DNA from: Morchella semilibera
Taxonomy: Eukaryota; Ascomycota; Pezizomycetes; Pezizales; Morchellaceae
Direction: 5' to 3'
DNA length: 64,000 nucleotides
NCBI GenBank assembly: GCA_009192285.1
Contig: WBVU01000016.1
Coordinates: 124,001 to 188,000, forward strand
The notes below the pieces were generated by a model. The model saw only the letters and a list, made by a program, of their open reading frames with translations. It did not search any database and was not told the origin of the DNA. Positions 36,502-48,331 of this stretch are shown one piece after another (positions within the stretch are counted from its first letter, which is position 1; the number at the start of each line of letters is the position of its first letter). A program made the position numbers and the translations under genes.

Positions 36502-37710
36502 ATGCGCATCAAGATCCGCTCACCGACAGGAACGCAGGTCCTTAATCTTTCATCAGAAGCAACCATCTCTTCTCTCCTATCAGAAATTAGATCGAAATGC
36601 TCCGTCTCGGGGGACTTAGAGATAAAATATGGTTATCCACCTAAGACTCTTCAACTGAGCGAATACCCCTCATCTTCCCTACTGGAAGAACTACCAGTGA
36701 AACTTGAAGGAGAGCAACTAATTATCTCGGAGAGCGGTGGGGGAGGTCTTCGCGGGAGTGGGTCAGGAGTAGTGAAGAAGAGTGAGGCTACCATAGTTGA
36801 AACAGATAAGGCTGGGGTCTACGTTCCACCATCATCAACAGTACCAAAACCAGGTGCTTCATTCTCCTTCGCAGGGCAGGGCTCTGCAGCGCTGAACTCT
36901 TCTACAAACTCAAAGCGCCTTACCATATCGCGCTCTTTGAAGCCTAAGATCAACAAGGATGATCCACCGGATGTACCACTGCAGAATGGGCGCGGAACCG
37001 TTATGCTCAGAGTAATGGAAGATGATAACTCTTGTCTCTTTAGAGCGATAAGTGTAGTCCCCCCTTTCCCCAAACTAGGGAAGAGGAACGCAAGTACTGA
37101 TATGGATTGTAGTATGTTATGACAAACTCTATTTACTCTGTCGAAGAGCTGCGACGGCTTGTAGCAAGCACGATTCAGGAAGATCCCGAAACATACTCCG
37201 AAGCAGTTCTTGAACAGAAGAGAGACGGTTATTGCGAATGGATTACTATGGATAGCTCCTGGGGAGGTGGGATCGAGTTAGGAATATTCGCAAATTTTTT
37301 TGACATGGAAGTATGTGAAGACTTTGTTGAATATCCTCGTTTCTGGATGCTGATCAGGGCAGATATGCACAATCGATGTTTCTACAAATGACATGATTCG
37401 ATTCAATGAAGGAAAGTCACAAAGAGCATTCGTGGTTTATTCCGGGATTCATTACGACGCTATAGCGCTTTCACCAGCTGGATCGTCGAAGCATGATTCG
37501 AGCAACGATATAAGAATATTTGACTCGAATGATGACGAGATGATTGAGGGTGCACGGGAGTTGTGTAGGGAACTTAAAAAGAGAAAATACTTCACCGATA
37601 CTAAGAGTTTCGCACTCAAATGCAATATCTGCGGTACTGGGTTGAAGGGAGAGAAGGCAGCTGTGGAGCATGCAACCAAAACCGGACATTCAGATTTTGG
37701 GGAATTTTAG
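36502..37710 (+). CDS. OTU1: ubiquitin thioesterase OTU1/YOD1-like
   Basis: Cysteine deubiquitinase that works with Cdc48/p97. It has an N-terminal UBX-like fold (MRIKIRSPTGTQVLNLSSE, about residues 1-80), a linker, then the OTU domain. The catalytic Cys lies in MEDDNSCLFRAIS. A 70-bp intron then joins to YVMTNSIYSVEELRRLVAS. The next exon has CEWITMDSSWGGGIELGIF and NFFDME. A second intron joins that to ICTIDVSTNDMIRFNEG, and the catalytic His is in FVVYSGIHYDAIAL. The C-terminal C2H2 finger is CNICGTGLKG with HATKTGH, and the protein ends DFGEF. Length is about 330 residues, as in fungal Otu1. Both apparent frame breaks are resolved by introns with good splice sites. Confidence 0.93.
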
Positions 37711-38125
37711 TCACTAGTCACCATAACTACTTCACACAACTGTAAATATTATGGTTTTACTATGGAAGAGGATCGGTTGCATGGAGAATGGGCTGGAGTT
37801 GAGACTTAAGCGTTTGATTTCATAGGTGCATACAATTTTGCGGAGGGGGTCGGTAGCTTATACAGAATGGTTTATAGATCATTTGAGGGACCCGCTTGCC
37901 CGAGAGCTATCTGCAAGCGCGATTTGAGAGCTTACAGAGCATATTACCCAATATGGTCTTAAAAAAAGCATTTGATACCCTTACACCCGTGGAGCTAAAC
38001 TACCACTCTATTCCTGTGTTGCATACTCTATGTGTAAATCCGTAACAAAAGCACTTTTATTTTAGAACGCCGTGTAAACAAATGACGCAGTTAAAATCTA
38101 GAAAGGAAAGCCTCAGCTCGAAGGT
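37711..38125. other. intergenic between convergent OTU1 and BUD20
   Basis: 415 bp shared 3' flank; nothing else recognised. Confidence 0.5.
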
Positions 38126-38687
38126 TTATTCGACATCCTCCATAGGCTTTACAGACTCTTTGGCAATTCTCTCTGCCTCCTTCCTTGCCTCAAGTGCCTC
38201 GTAAAACGAGGAAGTTCCCAATCCTGCTGCAGCATCGGCTTCTTTCTGTGAATATGGCTCTTCAAGCAGCATGCGCACTCTGAAATTTCCCCAGCCTTTT
38301 TTAGTCCCATTTTCATTTAGACTAAAGTTATTCTTCTAGTGGCATACCTTCGTTTGTGATTCTTGCCCCGTGTGTGTTGGGTCATGTTCCACTCGCTCTC
38401 GAAATACTTTGCGCATTCGACACAGTGAAATTGACCGAGACCAGGTTTGTCTTCATCTGGGACAAGTGCCCTCAGTTGGGCGAGCCGCTTGGAACTGCGG
38501 AGGTCTGCATGAATTTGATCGAGGCCGCTGTTGGGTTTAAAACATGTTGGTATTAGCCACTGGATTGTGAAAGAGAGTGATCGGGCGGTGCGAGGATTGG
38601 TCTGTTGGGGGGGAGGGGGGTAGAGGGGAGGTTGAGTTTTTAATACCGAGTCATTCGCTTGGTCTTTGAACGACGAATTGAACCCAT
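38126..38687 (-). CDS. BUD20: zinc-finger protein Bud20/ZNF593-like, pre-60S factor
   Basis: A shuttling export factor for pre-60S ribosomal particles, with one C2H2 finger. Three exons: exon 1 gives MGSIRRSKTKRMTR, exon 2 gives GLDQIHADLRSSKRLAQLRA, then the finger CVECAKYFESEWNMTQHTRG with KNHKRR, and exon 3 starts VRMLLEEPYSQKEADAAAGLG and ends KPMEDVE. The open frame between exons 1 and 2 continues in the database of frames but the intron, with acceptor ACCCAACAG, restores the conserved reading. The basic N-terminus and KEEPYTQKEA-like motif are family hallmarks. Length is about 115 residues. It is divergent from ACO1. Confidence 0.94.
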
Positions 38688-39284
38688 TTTGTAAGATATG
38701 CAAAAGGAACCTGGGGATTTGGTACAAGCTTCACAGTGGAGCTTTGAGGACTGAAGTTCCGGAAAGTTTTCTTCACACCTTGGGGCGCTGTGGCGTGTGG
38801 GTGTGGGGGTCTTACCTACGCTAGGACCATGGTTTATCGGAGGTTGTTGCTGGCGGGACACGGTAGGGTGCGGAGGAAGGGTTTCGTCGGGCCGAGGGTC
38901 GGCGAAGAGGAGACAAAAGGCTTCACAAATCAAAACAATGTGATTGGTCGAGGATGGCCGTAAACACCCTTTTTTTTTTTTTTTCGGGCTGGCCCCCGCC
39001 TCACTACCCTGGTATTCGATTCTCTCAGCGGGGTGTGCAGTTAAACGCACGCCCGTGACGCTGAGTTGCATTTCCTGCCTTAACAAGGTCTTGGCGGACT
39101 CTCCAAGCCTGCTTCTTCTAATCCCTCGTTCCTCTTTCTCCCCCTCCTCTCCCTTTCACTTTATTCTCCCATCCTCTCCCGTTATATTCACCGGGGGTTC
39201 CCTTTTAAGAGGTGCATCTTCTCTTCTCTTCTATAGTGAAGAGATTTTAGCTTGCTGCTCTCTGAATCAATATTATAATTCATC
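38688..39284. promoter_or_regulatory. bidirectional promoter region BUD20/ACO1
   Basis: 597 bp between divergent starts. It has a T16 run at about 38969-38984 and CT-rich tracts at about 39125-39180 close to the ACO1 start, as expected in strongly expressed fungal genes. Promoter role is positional. Confidence 0.5.
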
Positions 39285-42212
39285 ATGCTTTCCAGGCACC
39301 TTTCCAGGGCCACCAAGCTGCCTCTGGTATGATAATTTTCTATCAGCGCTAGTCTATAAAATTTGAAACAGGTGGCTGACAATTCTACATTTCCAGAGCG
39401 CTGGCGTTAGAGCTGTAAGTTCTTAAAATACTATCACTCAGCAGTGGAGTTTGGGCTCGTAAAAAAAGGAAAATCATATTGACAAATGACTGAAAACGTA
39501 GGGCCAGAGGTATCGTGGATTGGCCTCTGTCAGTGATGATCCACTCAGTAGGAAGGTCGAGATGTCCAACTGGGAGAAGGTTTGTGAACATTTCCCCCTG
39601 CAAATTTTTGCTACTTCTCATATTTTTCGGGAACGTTTTTCGGAAACGCCCGGATATCCGGGTGGCACATGGTTTCTTTCGGGGCAGTTCGCTGACATTT
39701 CCAACCATAGGGTAATTTTATCAACTACAAGTATGTTTCTCTCTAACAGGCGTGTGGAGTTTTTTTTTTGCTTTTTGTCGTTATCTCTTGCACCACCCTG
39801 AGCGATCAAGAGGTTGTTGCGATAAAGCAAGAATGATGTGCAGGTGTCGTCACATGCCAGTGGTCCGTGTGCTAAGACAAGGATCGCTGTTACAGGAAAA
39901 TGAGCGAGAACCTCGCCATTGTCCGTGCCCGTTTAAACCGTCCTCTTACATATGCCGAGAAGATCCTCTACTCGCATTTGGACGATCCTCATGGCCAGGA
40001 CATCGAGCGCGGCAAATCCTACCTCAAGCTCCGACCGGATCGTGTTGCTTGCCAGGATGCCACTGCTCAGATGGCTATCTTGCAATTCATGAGTGCGGGT
40101 ATGCCAAAGGTTGCAACTCCATCAACCGTGCACTGTGATCACTTGATCGAGGCGCAGGTTGGTGGGGCTAAGGATTTGGCCAGAGCTGAGGAGATCAACA
40201 AGGAGGTCTACGAGTTCTTGTCCTCTGCTTGTGCTAAGTATAACATTGGATTCTGGAAACCCGGTTCTGGTATCATCCACCAGATCCTTCTCGAGAACTA
40301 TGCTTTCCCTGGAGGTCTTCTTATTGGTACCGACTCGCACACTCCCAATGCTGGTGGTTTGGGAATGTGCGCAATCGGTGTCGGTGGTGCTGATGCTGTC
40401 GATGTTATGGCAAACCTTCCTTGGGAATTGAAGGCTCCTAAGATCATTGGTGTTAAGCTCACCGGTCAAATGAGCGGATGGACCTCTCCTAAAGGTATAG
40501 TATTTATGTAAGTCTCGACTCAATCACTTTCATACTAATGGTTTTATTAGACATTATCTTGAAGGTTGCCGGTATCCTTACTGTAAAGGGAGGAACTGGT
40601 GCTATCGTCGAGTACCACGGTCCCGGTGTTGATTCCCTCTCATCTACTGGTATGGGAACTATTTGTAACATGGGTGCTGAGATTGGTGCCACCACATCCG
40701 TCTTTCCCTTCAACGATCGCATGTACGACTACTTGGCTGCTACCAAGCGTAAAGATATTGGAGACTTTGCCCGCGCTTACGCCAAGGAGCTCCGTGAGGA
40801 TCAGGGCGCAGAGTACGATGAGCTTATCGAGCTCGACTTAAGCACCCTCGAGCCCCACATTAACGGGCCCTTCACCCCCGATCTTGCTACCCCCATTTCC
40901 AAATTCAAGGAGGCCGTTGAGAAGAACGGCTGGCCTGCTGAGCTCAAGGTTGGTTTGATCGGTTCTTGCACCAACTCCTCCTACGAGGACATGTCTCGTT
41001 CTGCCTCCATTGCCCGTGATGCTTTGAACCACGGAATCAAGGCCAAGTCGGTATACACTGTCACCCCCGGTTCCGAGCAGATCCGAGCTACCATCGAGCG
41101 TGATGGCCAGCTCCAGACCTTTGAGGAATTCGGTGGTATTGTTCTCGCCAATGCTTGTGGACCTTGCATTGGCCAATGGGACCGCCGTGATGTCAAGAAG
41201 GGTGAGGCTAACTCCATCATCTCTTCATACAACCGTAACTTTACCGGGCGTAACGATGCCAACCCTGCCACTCACGCTTTTCGTCACCTCCCCCGACCTT
41301 GTCACTGCCTTGACCATTGCTGGTGACCTCCGTTTCAACCCCCTCACCGATAAGTTGAAGGATAAGGATGGAAACGAGTTCATGCTCGCCCCTCCCACTG
41401 GTGCCGGCCTCCCCGAGCGTGGTTACGACCCAGGAAGGGACACCTACCAGGCGCCCCCCCAGGACCGCGCATCCGTCCAGGTCCAGGTTTCTCCTGCATC
41501 TGACCGTCTCCAGGTTCTCTCTCCCTTCAAGGCTTGGGACGGGAAGGACGCCGTGGGTATTCCGATCTTGATCAAGTGCAAGGGCAAGACCACCACCGAC
41601 CACATCTCTATGGCTGGTCCTTGGCTAAAGTACCGTGGTCACTTGGACAACATCTCCAACAACATGTTGATCGGTGCCACCAATGCTGAGAACGACCAGG
41701 CCAACAGCGTCAAAAACTTCATCACTGGAGAGTACGGCCCTGTCCCTGCCACTGCTCGTGACTACAAGTCCAGGAACATTCCTTGGGTTGTTATTGGAGA
41801 CTGGAACTACGGAGAAGGATCTTCCCGTGAGCACGCCGCTCTTGAGCCCAGACACTTGGGTGGTCTTGCCATTATCACCAGGTCTTTTCGCTCGTATCCA
41901 CGAGACCAACTTGAAGAAGCAGGGAATGCTTCCTCTCGTTTTCGAAAACCCTGCCGACTACGACAAGATCAACCCTGATGACAAAGTTGACTGTAAGTTC
42001 AATCGATTTTGACCGCGATTGTGAGGATGGTTGATTAACTAAATAATGTAGTGCTTATCACCGATCTCGCTGTCGGCAAGCCCATGAGAATCAGATTCCA
42101 CCCCAAGAACGGAAGCCCATGGGAGACCAACCTTCTCCACACCTTCAACGAGGGCCAGATCCAGTGGTTCAAGGATGGTTCAGCTCTCAACACTATGGCT
42201 AAGAAGTCCTAG
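39285..42212 (+). CDS. ACO1: aconitate hydratase, mitochondrial; reading frame broken at two points
   Basis: Iron-sulfur TCA-cycle enzyme that isomerises citrate to isocitrate. Exons: 39285-39326 (leader), an 18-nt micro-exon at 39397-39414, 39508-39579 (ends KVEMSNWEK), a 20-nt micro-exon at 39711-39730 (GNFINYK), 39896-40494, 40551-41992 and 42052-42212. Motifs include [37 protein letters not shown] (first cluster Cys does not lie here) and the cluster ligands in [15 protein letters not shown] and [12 protein letters not shown]. The C-terminal half ends NTMAKKS. Two 1-nt interruptions occur: at 41277-41283 between ANPATHAF and [10 protein letters not shown], and at 41884-41890 between LAIITRSF and [10 protein letters not shown]. 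Both are CTTTTCG where CTTTCG is expected. No intron can explain them. This is either assembly error or +1 frameshifting; see findings. Confidence 0.95.
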
Positions 42213-42795
42213 TGTGCACGTTTTTGGTGTGGTAGATTTTAAAGAGCGTTATGTACAAACTTTTCCTATTTCTCTGGGGTGTTATTGTTCTGAAGGATAT
42301 TTGTGAAAAAATGAGAGGGAGACGAATGAGGATTGCTTCTGTTAGTAGTTAGTCTCATTTGGTTAGCATTATTCAGCGCTTTGTTTTCTTATATTTTTCC
42401 TTCAAAATTCAAGGTTCTGGGCACATTTTTACTTTTGCCGGGTATTCATTTGCATATATCAATCTTCCTTCTCATCCTACCTAGTCCTCAGCTTTCAACT
42501 GTTCTAGTTTGCGGTTGTCCAATTGGATATTAAGCTTCCAAATATTAAATTCTCACACTTCATGGATTCTCACTCGTTGGCTTCTCTAGAATATGTATGT
42601 AGATATAAACCTAGGAGGCGGTGCCAAGTGCTGCAATAAACAAACTCACTTAAACCACTCTTGTCAGCACTCAAACCATACCCACATACTCTGGGCAAAA
42701 ACTTTTGGTATTCCGCATATCTACATGCGTTACCCTTAAACTCAAATCCCAAGATGTCTAAAGCCCCCGATATCTATGGTATATGTACACCAGCC
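42213..42795. other. intergenic between convergent ACO1 and PRO3
   Basis: 583 bp shared 3' flank with T-rich tracts; no gene or repeat recognised. Confidence 0.55.
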
Positions 42796-43874
42796 CTATT
42801 TTTTCTTTGAGCTCCCCAGCCCAGCGGCCATGTTTGTGGCCTCCTGGATCGCCCTAGCGATGGTACTCCGCACGCCACCGTCTTCAAGCATGAGAAGGCC
42901 GCCAATGGTGCAGCCAGCCGGCGTCGATACTTGCTCGCGGATGATTGCTGGGTGCTGCCCGGACAGGACGAGGTGGCCGGCGCCTTGCATTGCTGTTTAC
43001 GTCATCTCGATTAGCCCATATTCACTCAATAATATGCGAAGGAGGGGGGGAGCGCACTCTGAGCAGCCATCATCTGTGCCTCGGCTCGCGGCAGCCCCAT
43101 CATGACACCACCGTCGGCCATGGCCTCGATGAAGAGGGCGCAGAAGGCGGGCCCGGACCCGCACAGCGCGGTGCAGGCGTCCATGTGCTTCTCGCTGAGG
43201 ATGAGGGATTTTTCCGATCTGGCTGAAGATCCAGGAGACGAGGGTCTTTTCTTCGTTGGGGAGATCGTCGGAGGTGGAGATTACGGTCATTGACTCCCGG
43301 AGCTACCCGTGCGCCGCAGCGTTAGCTCCTACGGACTCATTATAGGTTAAGTAGTTAGGTATGTAGGGTATATATATATATATAAATACCTTTGACGCCG
43401 TATTCGGCATTGCCCTAACGACCCTCGTGCTCTCCGGCACCACAGCCTTCAACTGCTCAATCTTGACTCCCGCCAGAATTGACACGAAGAGCTTCCCCTC
43501 CAGCGCCGTTGCCATCCCCTCCTCGCCAAGTATCTCCTGGTACATCTGCGGCTTACACCCGAGTAGGATGACATCGGCGGCAGCCACGCCCTCAACATTG
43601 CTCTTGGTGAGGACCTTGACGGCGTCGCCGTAGTGCGTGAACGCCTTCTTGACACGCTGTGCGGACTCGGGCCGCTTGACACAGCAGATGAAGCGGGAGG
43701 GGAGGACGGGGGCACGGCGTCGTCGGCGGTGCCGTGGAAACGGGTGGGGAGGAGGCCGTTGGGTGTGGAGGTTCCCGAGGTGGGGGAGGTGAGAGAATCG
43801 AGGATTCCCGAGAGGATGGCGACACCCATTGTACCGCAGCCAAGGACGGTGATGGTCAGTGTAGGGGAGTCCAT
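42796..43874 (-). CDS. PRO3: pyrroline-5-carboxylate reductase; two one-base discrepancies
   Basis: NADPH-dependent last step of proline biosynthesis. Exons 43390-43874, 43058-43302 and 42796-42992. The Rossmann motif is TVLGCGTMGVAILSG, then ICCVKRPESAQRVKK, DVILLGCKPQMYQEIL, and VVRAMPNTASK. Exon 2 starts LRESMTVISTSDDLPNEEK and has HMDACTALCGSGPAFCALF. The last exon has HPAIIREQVSTPAGCTIGG and ends GLGSSKKK. One base seems missing in a C5 run (plus-strand G5 at 43708-43712) and one extra in an A5 run (plus-strand T5 at 43209-43213). With those counted, exon lengths give 308 residues in phase, the normal length. Because both lie in homopolymers, sequencing error is the simplest explanation; loss of function is the alternative. 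Confidence 0.9.
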
Positions 43875-44621
43875 GTTCTGCTGCTGGTCGAGAGGGGGTG
43901 GTAGACATTTTTACTGTAATTTTTTTGGGTGGTAGGTTGGGTGTCAATGACCGCAAGAAGGTTTTTTTTTCTGGTGGTTGAGGTGGATAGATCGGATGAA
44001 TGCTACGATAAGGATAAGATTAGGGTTAGGGTTAGGCGATTATGTTAAGGGTCCACCCGTTGCCGTTATATAAGCTTATCGGGGATATAAGGCTGGATCA
44101 TAGAAAAGAATAGGGCGTAGGATAGGGGTTCGGTTTGAAGTTTTGTGTACTCGCTCGGGGGTCTCGGGTGCTTGTATTCCGGCAGTAGAACTTACTTCCT
44201 CCGAGAAGGGGAAAACAGTAATCCACAATATAAATAATTACGCTCTCGTGCCCGATTTATGTACAAATACTCTTTCAACGTGGAATCTCGTGTCAAGTCC
44301 CCCCCTGTCGGCAGTTAGCTCTACAGAAAAGTGAAAAAAACGAGAAGGAGAGAACAAGAGAGAGAGAGGGAGAGAGAAGAGAGAAAACCGTCCAACGGAT
44401 CAAGGTTTAGCTTCTCCACGGCGGCCGTTGCATATCTGTCTCTACTGTTCCCTGGCTGACTGACCCGAACAAAAAGACATCCATCCCTCCCCTCTTCTGT
44501 TCCAGAACAACCACCTACACAACCTATTAACTAATCCACCACTATACCCTATAATATATCTATTATCTACATCTACCTAATACGAATTCACGAACCAAGC
44601 ATCAATTCCCCGCTATCTTCA
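43875..44621. promoter_or_regulatory. bidirectional promoter region PRO3/RBD2 with telomere-like repeat
   Basis: 747 bp between divergent starts. It contains TTAGGGTTAGGGTTAGG at 44020-44036, a G/A tract at about 44335-44390 and T-rich sequence near 43960. Promoter role is positional. Confidence 0.5.
44020..44036 (+). repeat. interstitial TTAGGG repeat (telobox)
   Basis: Nearly three units of the fungal telomere repeat in a promoter region. Too short to be a telomere scar; more like a telobox bound by TTAGGG-repeat factors. Confidence 0.6.
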
Positions 44622-45702
44622 ATGTCATCGCCGTCGCTTAACCCGCGAGGCTCCGTGCAGGTCTCCCCTCACGCGCTGTGGAAAAAGCTCGAAGACTACC
44701 TCATGCGGCTGCCGGTGCTCACTCGCATCGTCATGCTACTGATTGCAGTGTTCCACTTCGCAGCTGTGTTTGGCCTCCCAATGGCCGAGTACTTTGCGTT
44801 GGACCCGTCAAAGATGGACTTGGGGCAGAGTACGTAGAACCATTATATCTTGTGTTGAAGGCTATGATTGTGATGAGTGGACTGGGGGTTGATTTATGTG
44901 GGCGTTATGAATGATAGTGCATCGACTGAATACATACCCGCTCGTCCACCTCGGCCTCCTGCATGCTGTCTTAAACCTCATCGCCCTCACGCCCCTCCTT
45001 GAGCGCTTCGAGCGTGAGTGCGGTACCCTCAAGACGCTTTTGCTTGTCCTCGGGCGTACGTCCCCCCCTCCCTAATACCCCTACAAGTCTAACACTATAC
45101 ATACAGCCCTCGTAACTTTTCCCGGCTTCTTGTATCTTGGGATCGAGATGTTCCTGCTCAACGGCAGGACCGTCGTCGCCGGAGCCAGCGCCCTCGTATT
45201 CACGTTCATGGCCATCGAGTCTATCAAGACCTTCGCCTTCCAGCCCTACTATCTCATCGCCGGGCACGAGATCCCGTCCTACTTCACGCCCATCTTCTGG
45301 ATGGTTGTCACCGCCTTCCTCATGCCGGGGACCTCGCTCCTCGGTCACTTCTCGGGTCTGGTCATCGGTTATGCTTGTGAGTTTCTTTCCCTTACACACC
45401 CATACCCCCGACTTACCACCAGCTGATATAAGGGTGATTATGATATAGACGCGTGTCGCTACCTCCGCCTCCTCGAGCCATCAGAGTGGCTCATGACAAA
45501 GATCGAGCAGAAGCTGTCATTCATCTTTAGCAGGGTCCCCTTCTATGTTGGACTCGACCGACGCGTGGAGCTGAGCTATTTGGAGTTTATGCCGATGGCT
45601 GGGAGCGTGAGGAGCTCCAGGGGGGCGGTACCCACGGCGGCGGCAGTACAGAGCGATATGGAGGATGGGTTTGCGGGGCCGGGGATTAGGTTGGGGAGTT
45701 AG
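44622..45702 (+). CDS. RBD2: rhomboid-family protein Rbd2-like
   Basis: Multi-pass intramembrane protease homologue of the Golgi. Exons: 44622-44829 encoding VLTRIVMLLIAVFHFAAVFG, then MHRLNTYPLVHLGLLHAVLN, then LFLGIEMFLLNGRTVVAGAS region with catalytic-type Ser in GASALVFTFMAIESIKTF, and a His in LMPGTSLLGHFSGLVIGYA. The last exon has YACRYLRLLEPSEWLMTKIE, a basic C-terminus and ends GIRLGS. The paired Ser/His and spacing match Rbd2 proteins. About four exons. The Tyr/Gly pattern of catalytically active rhomboids is kept as far as can be read. The gene is divergent from PRO3. Confidence 0.88.
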
Positions 45703-48331
45703 TTTGGTGCTTTGGTGAGGGGGGAGTAGATGTTCCTTTGTTGTTGCTGTGATGCCCATAGACTGGACAGGTTAGGTAGGACGTGATATGATGGGATGGG
45801 GCTTGTTGGGAATAATGGGAAATATCTTTAATGTGTAGTATCTAGCTGAGCGTGTGTTGTGGGAAAGAAAAAGTTCAATTGGCTGTTTTTTAATATACAT
45901 AACTTTCCGGTAGCTAACAGGTGCCTGCAACGCCTGCAACATAAGTTGTGAGATTGTTGTAGAGCGAGTGATTGGACGTGATGCAACGCCGTTCTGGCCA
46001 CTCGGTGGTCGTGCCATTAGAGGGGTTTCGCAGCTCACGCTGTACTATCTACAGGGGTGTGGAGGGCTTGAGAAAAAATCAGAGGTTTCGCAGATTTAAT
46101 CTGTACTCTGGGCTGTGTGATGCCTTGAATTGTACTAGTCTGTGGAATATTGGCGTGAGCGGTCCAATAAGGTGGTTTGTTTACATGAATTACGTCTGTA
46201 TTAATGCTTCACTAACTTCGTGCAGCATTAAGAGTCTGTATCTCATCCTGTACTAAATTGGCGGCTTCATCCCTGCGGTTACTGTGGAAACAAGTAGATA
46301 CACGAGTTGCGAAACCTCTCTATTGGCTGGGTGACTGCCGACTAAGCCTAGCTATACTGGGAATCTTCACAAACACCTTGCGACATATTCCCCACGACAC
46401 AAACCAAGGAGATCCAGGTCTCGCTAGTTATGAACAAATCCTCAGCATATGGCCGATTACGCTTAGTTAACATTACTCTACGTCCCCCAGCCGGCCGGCG
46501 ATGTCTGCCGTACCCAAGCACCAAACCAGTCACAACTCATCACTCGCACTCGCACTCGCACGAACTCACATAGCCGCGCCACAAGGCAGCACCGCGAGCC
46601 CTGGAGCATCACTGGCTGGCCACGCCCTACCCCAGCAGCCGTGGGACCAGACGCCTTGGAGCACATTACCTTCCCCGACTAAGGTAAGGCTGGCAGTTGG
46701 GGCCGGAAAGGTACTAACTAGTGTAGTAGCAGGCAGAGAAATGGTGGACAATATGTGTTGGGGTGACGGTGGTGGTATTGCACCTCCTGGGCAGTACTAG
46801 GTGGGTACCAACACCGCCCCTCTGTATTCAGGTGTTCAGGTTGAACGTAGCTACCTTGTGTTGGGGTGGGGTATGTACTACCTATTACAGCGGAACCTCG
46901 GTACGTATTAAACATAGTAGCATACCCCCGATAGCAGCCAGCACGCCGTCGTCGTCCAACAACGAACCACCACAGGCAAGTTGAGATTTGCTCTCGATAC
47001 AAGCAAGCAATATATGCCACTATCGGGGGTACTTGCACTGTAATACTATGGCCCCCCCCCCCTTTACAAAATTTCGTGGCGGGTTTACACAGAACGCCTT
47101 AATACCAACACCGTGCGTGATGTTTCGGCCCCAATACCACTGTACGTACCCGAGCAGGTCCTTAGGTGTCCACAACGTACACAGACCCTCCCAGGACCGG
47201 AAACACTCTCGAGTGATACCCTATGACCCCGGGGGGGGGGGGGTGCATCCCAAACCCGTTCCGTGGCTCTAGGAACAACATGTAGTCTCATGCCAAATAG
47301 TTAGGTCCTCTTAGCTACGGTACTGGGTTGGATGCTGGTACTAGTGACTCATGTACATAACTTTTAGATAAACAGGCGGTCTGGTGCGGAGCGCGGGTTG
47401 TGAATGTTAGAGTAACCTATCACGTGTGTTGACTATATATGTAAATGTATAGCTTTTACTACAGGCGTTTTGGGTTTAGTATAATTGGGGCTGAATTTAA
47501 GTTGTTTCTTGATTTTCTAATGAGACCCGGGTTGGGGAATTTAAATACAAGTGGGGTGAACTAATAAGAAAAACTAAGCCCTAATCCGGCAGCATTGGCC
47601 TGGATGTTTGGTGAGCAGCAAGCAAGCTGCACGTGGGGATAGGTACGAGACTACATGTAGTTAAAGGTACAGTACCAAAAGAGGCGTGGGATCACTACGG
47701 TATTCCCGTTGATACGCTATCAATGCGGTAAGAATACGGTACTCTTGCTCTAATGCCGGTTGATTCGGTATTTGTCATTAAATTCCGTAGTGATTTCGCC
47801 CCACTTTTTACTGTAGTTTAGCTAATATCCCGCGTGTGGTCTATGGTTTAAGCCATAGCGAAGACTTTAACTACATGTAAGTACAATTTAACCAATGTTT
47901 GTTTTCCGTACCCGCTCCCACCAACTATTACTTTATGCCAAACATCTCTTTTCTTGCCCCCTATAGTATAATCACAACAAAACGCCTACGAAAAGAAAAA
48001 GAGATGGATGGAAAGGGGCAGAAAAAGCAAACAGACTGTATAAGCATAATGCAGGAAGGGGGGAAATTTAGAGAGAGAAGCCTAGGGATTACGCAAGGTG
48101 CGAAACAAAAAAATAAAAGGAAAAGGAAAAAGGAAAAAGGAAAAAGGAAAAAATCAACATAATAATACCAAGAAAGAAAATCAGAACCGGTCGATTGAGC
48201 AACCCTCCGCAAGCAACTAAGGATTAAAAACAAGAATTACACCGAACCTCTTTGCTCCTCATAACCCGGGAAAAAGATAAAACAATCCACAATAGCACTA
48301 TAACACCATACAAAAGAAAAACTTACAGAGA
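45703..48331. other. intergenic between RBD2 and LDB17
   Basis: A 2.6 kb gap with no supportable gene. It holds a CTCGCA simple repeat at about 46542-46562, an inverted repeat TACCCCCGATAG (46923-46934 and 47020-47031), a C12 run near 47051, a G12 run near 47231, TACATGTA at 47652 and 47872, and an AGGAAAA-rich repeat at about 48115-48155. Confidence 0.5.
46923..47031. repeat. 12-bp perfect inverted repeat
   Basis: TACCCCCGATAG at 46923-46934 is matched by its reverse complement at 47020-47031, with some extra partial pairing outside (GCA and TGC). The loop is 85 bp. Could be a foldback relic. Confidence 0.45.

Noticed and set aside
37070-37391. Frame breaks in OTU1
   Set aside because: Two introns with normal splice sites restore the OTU domain.
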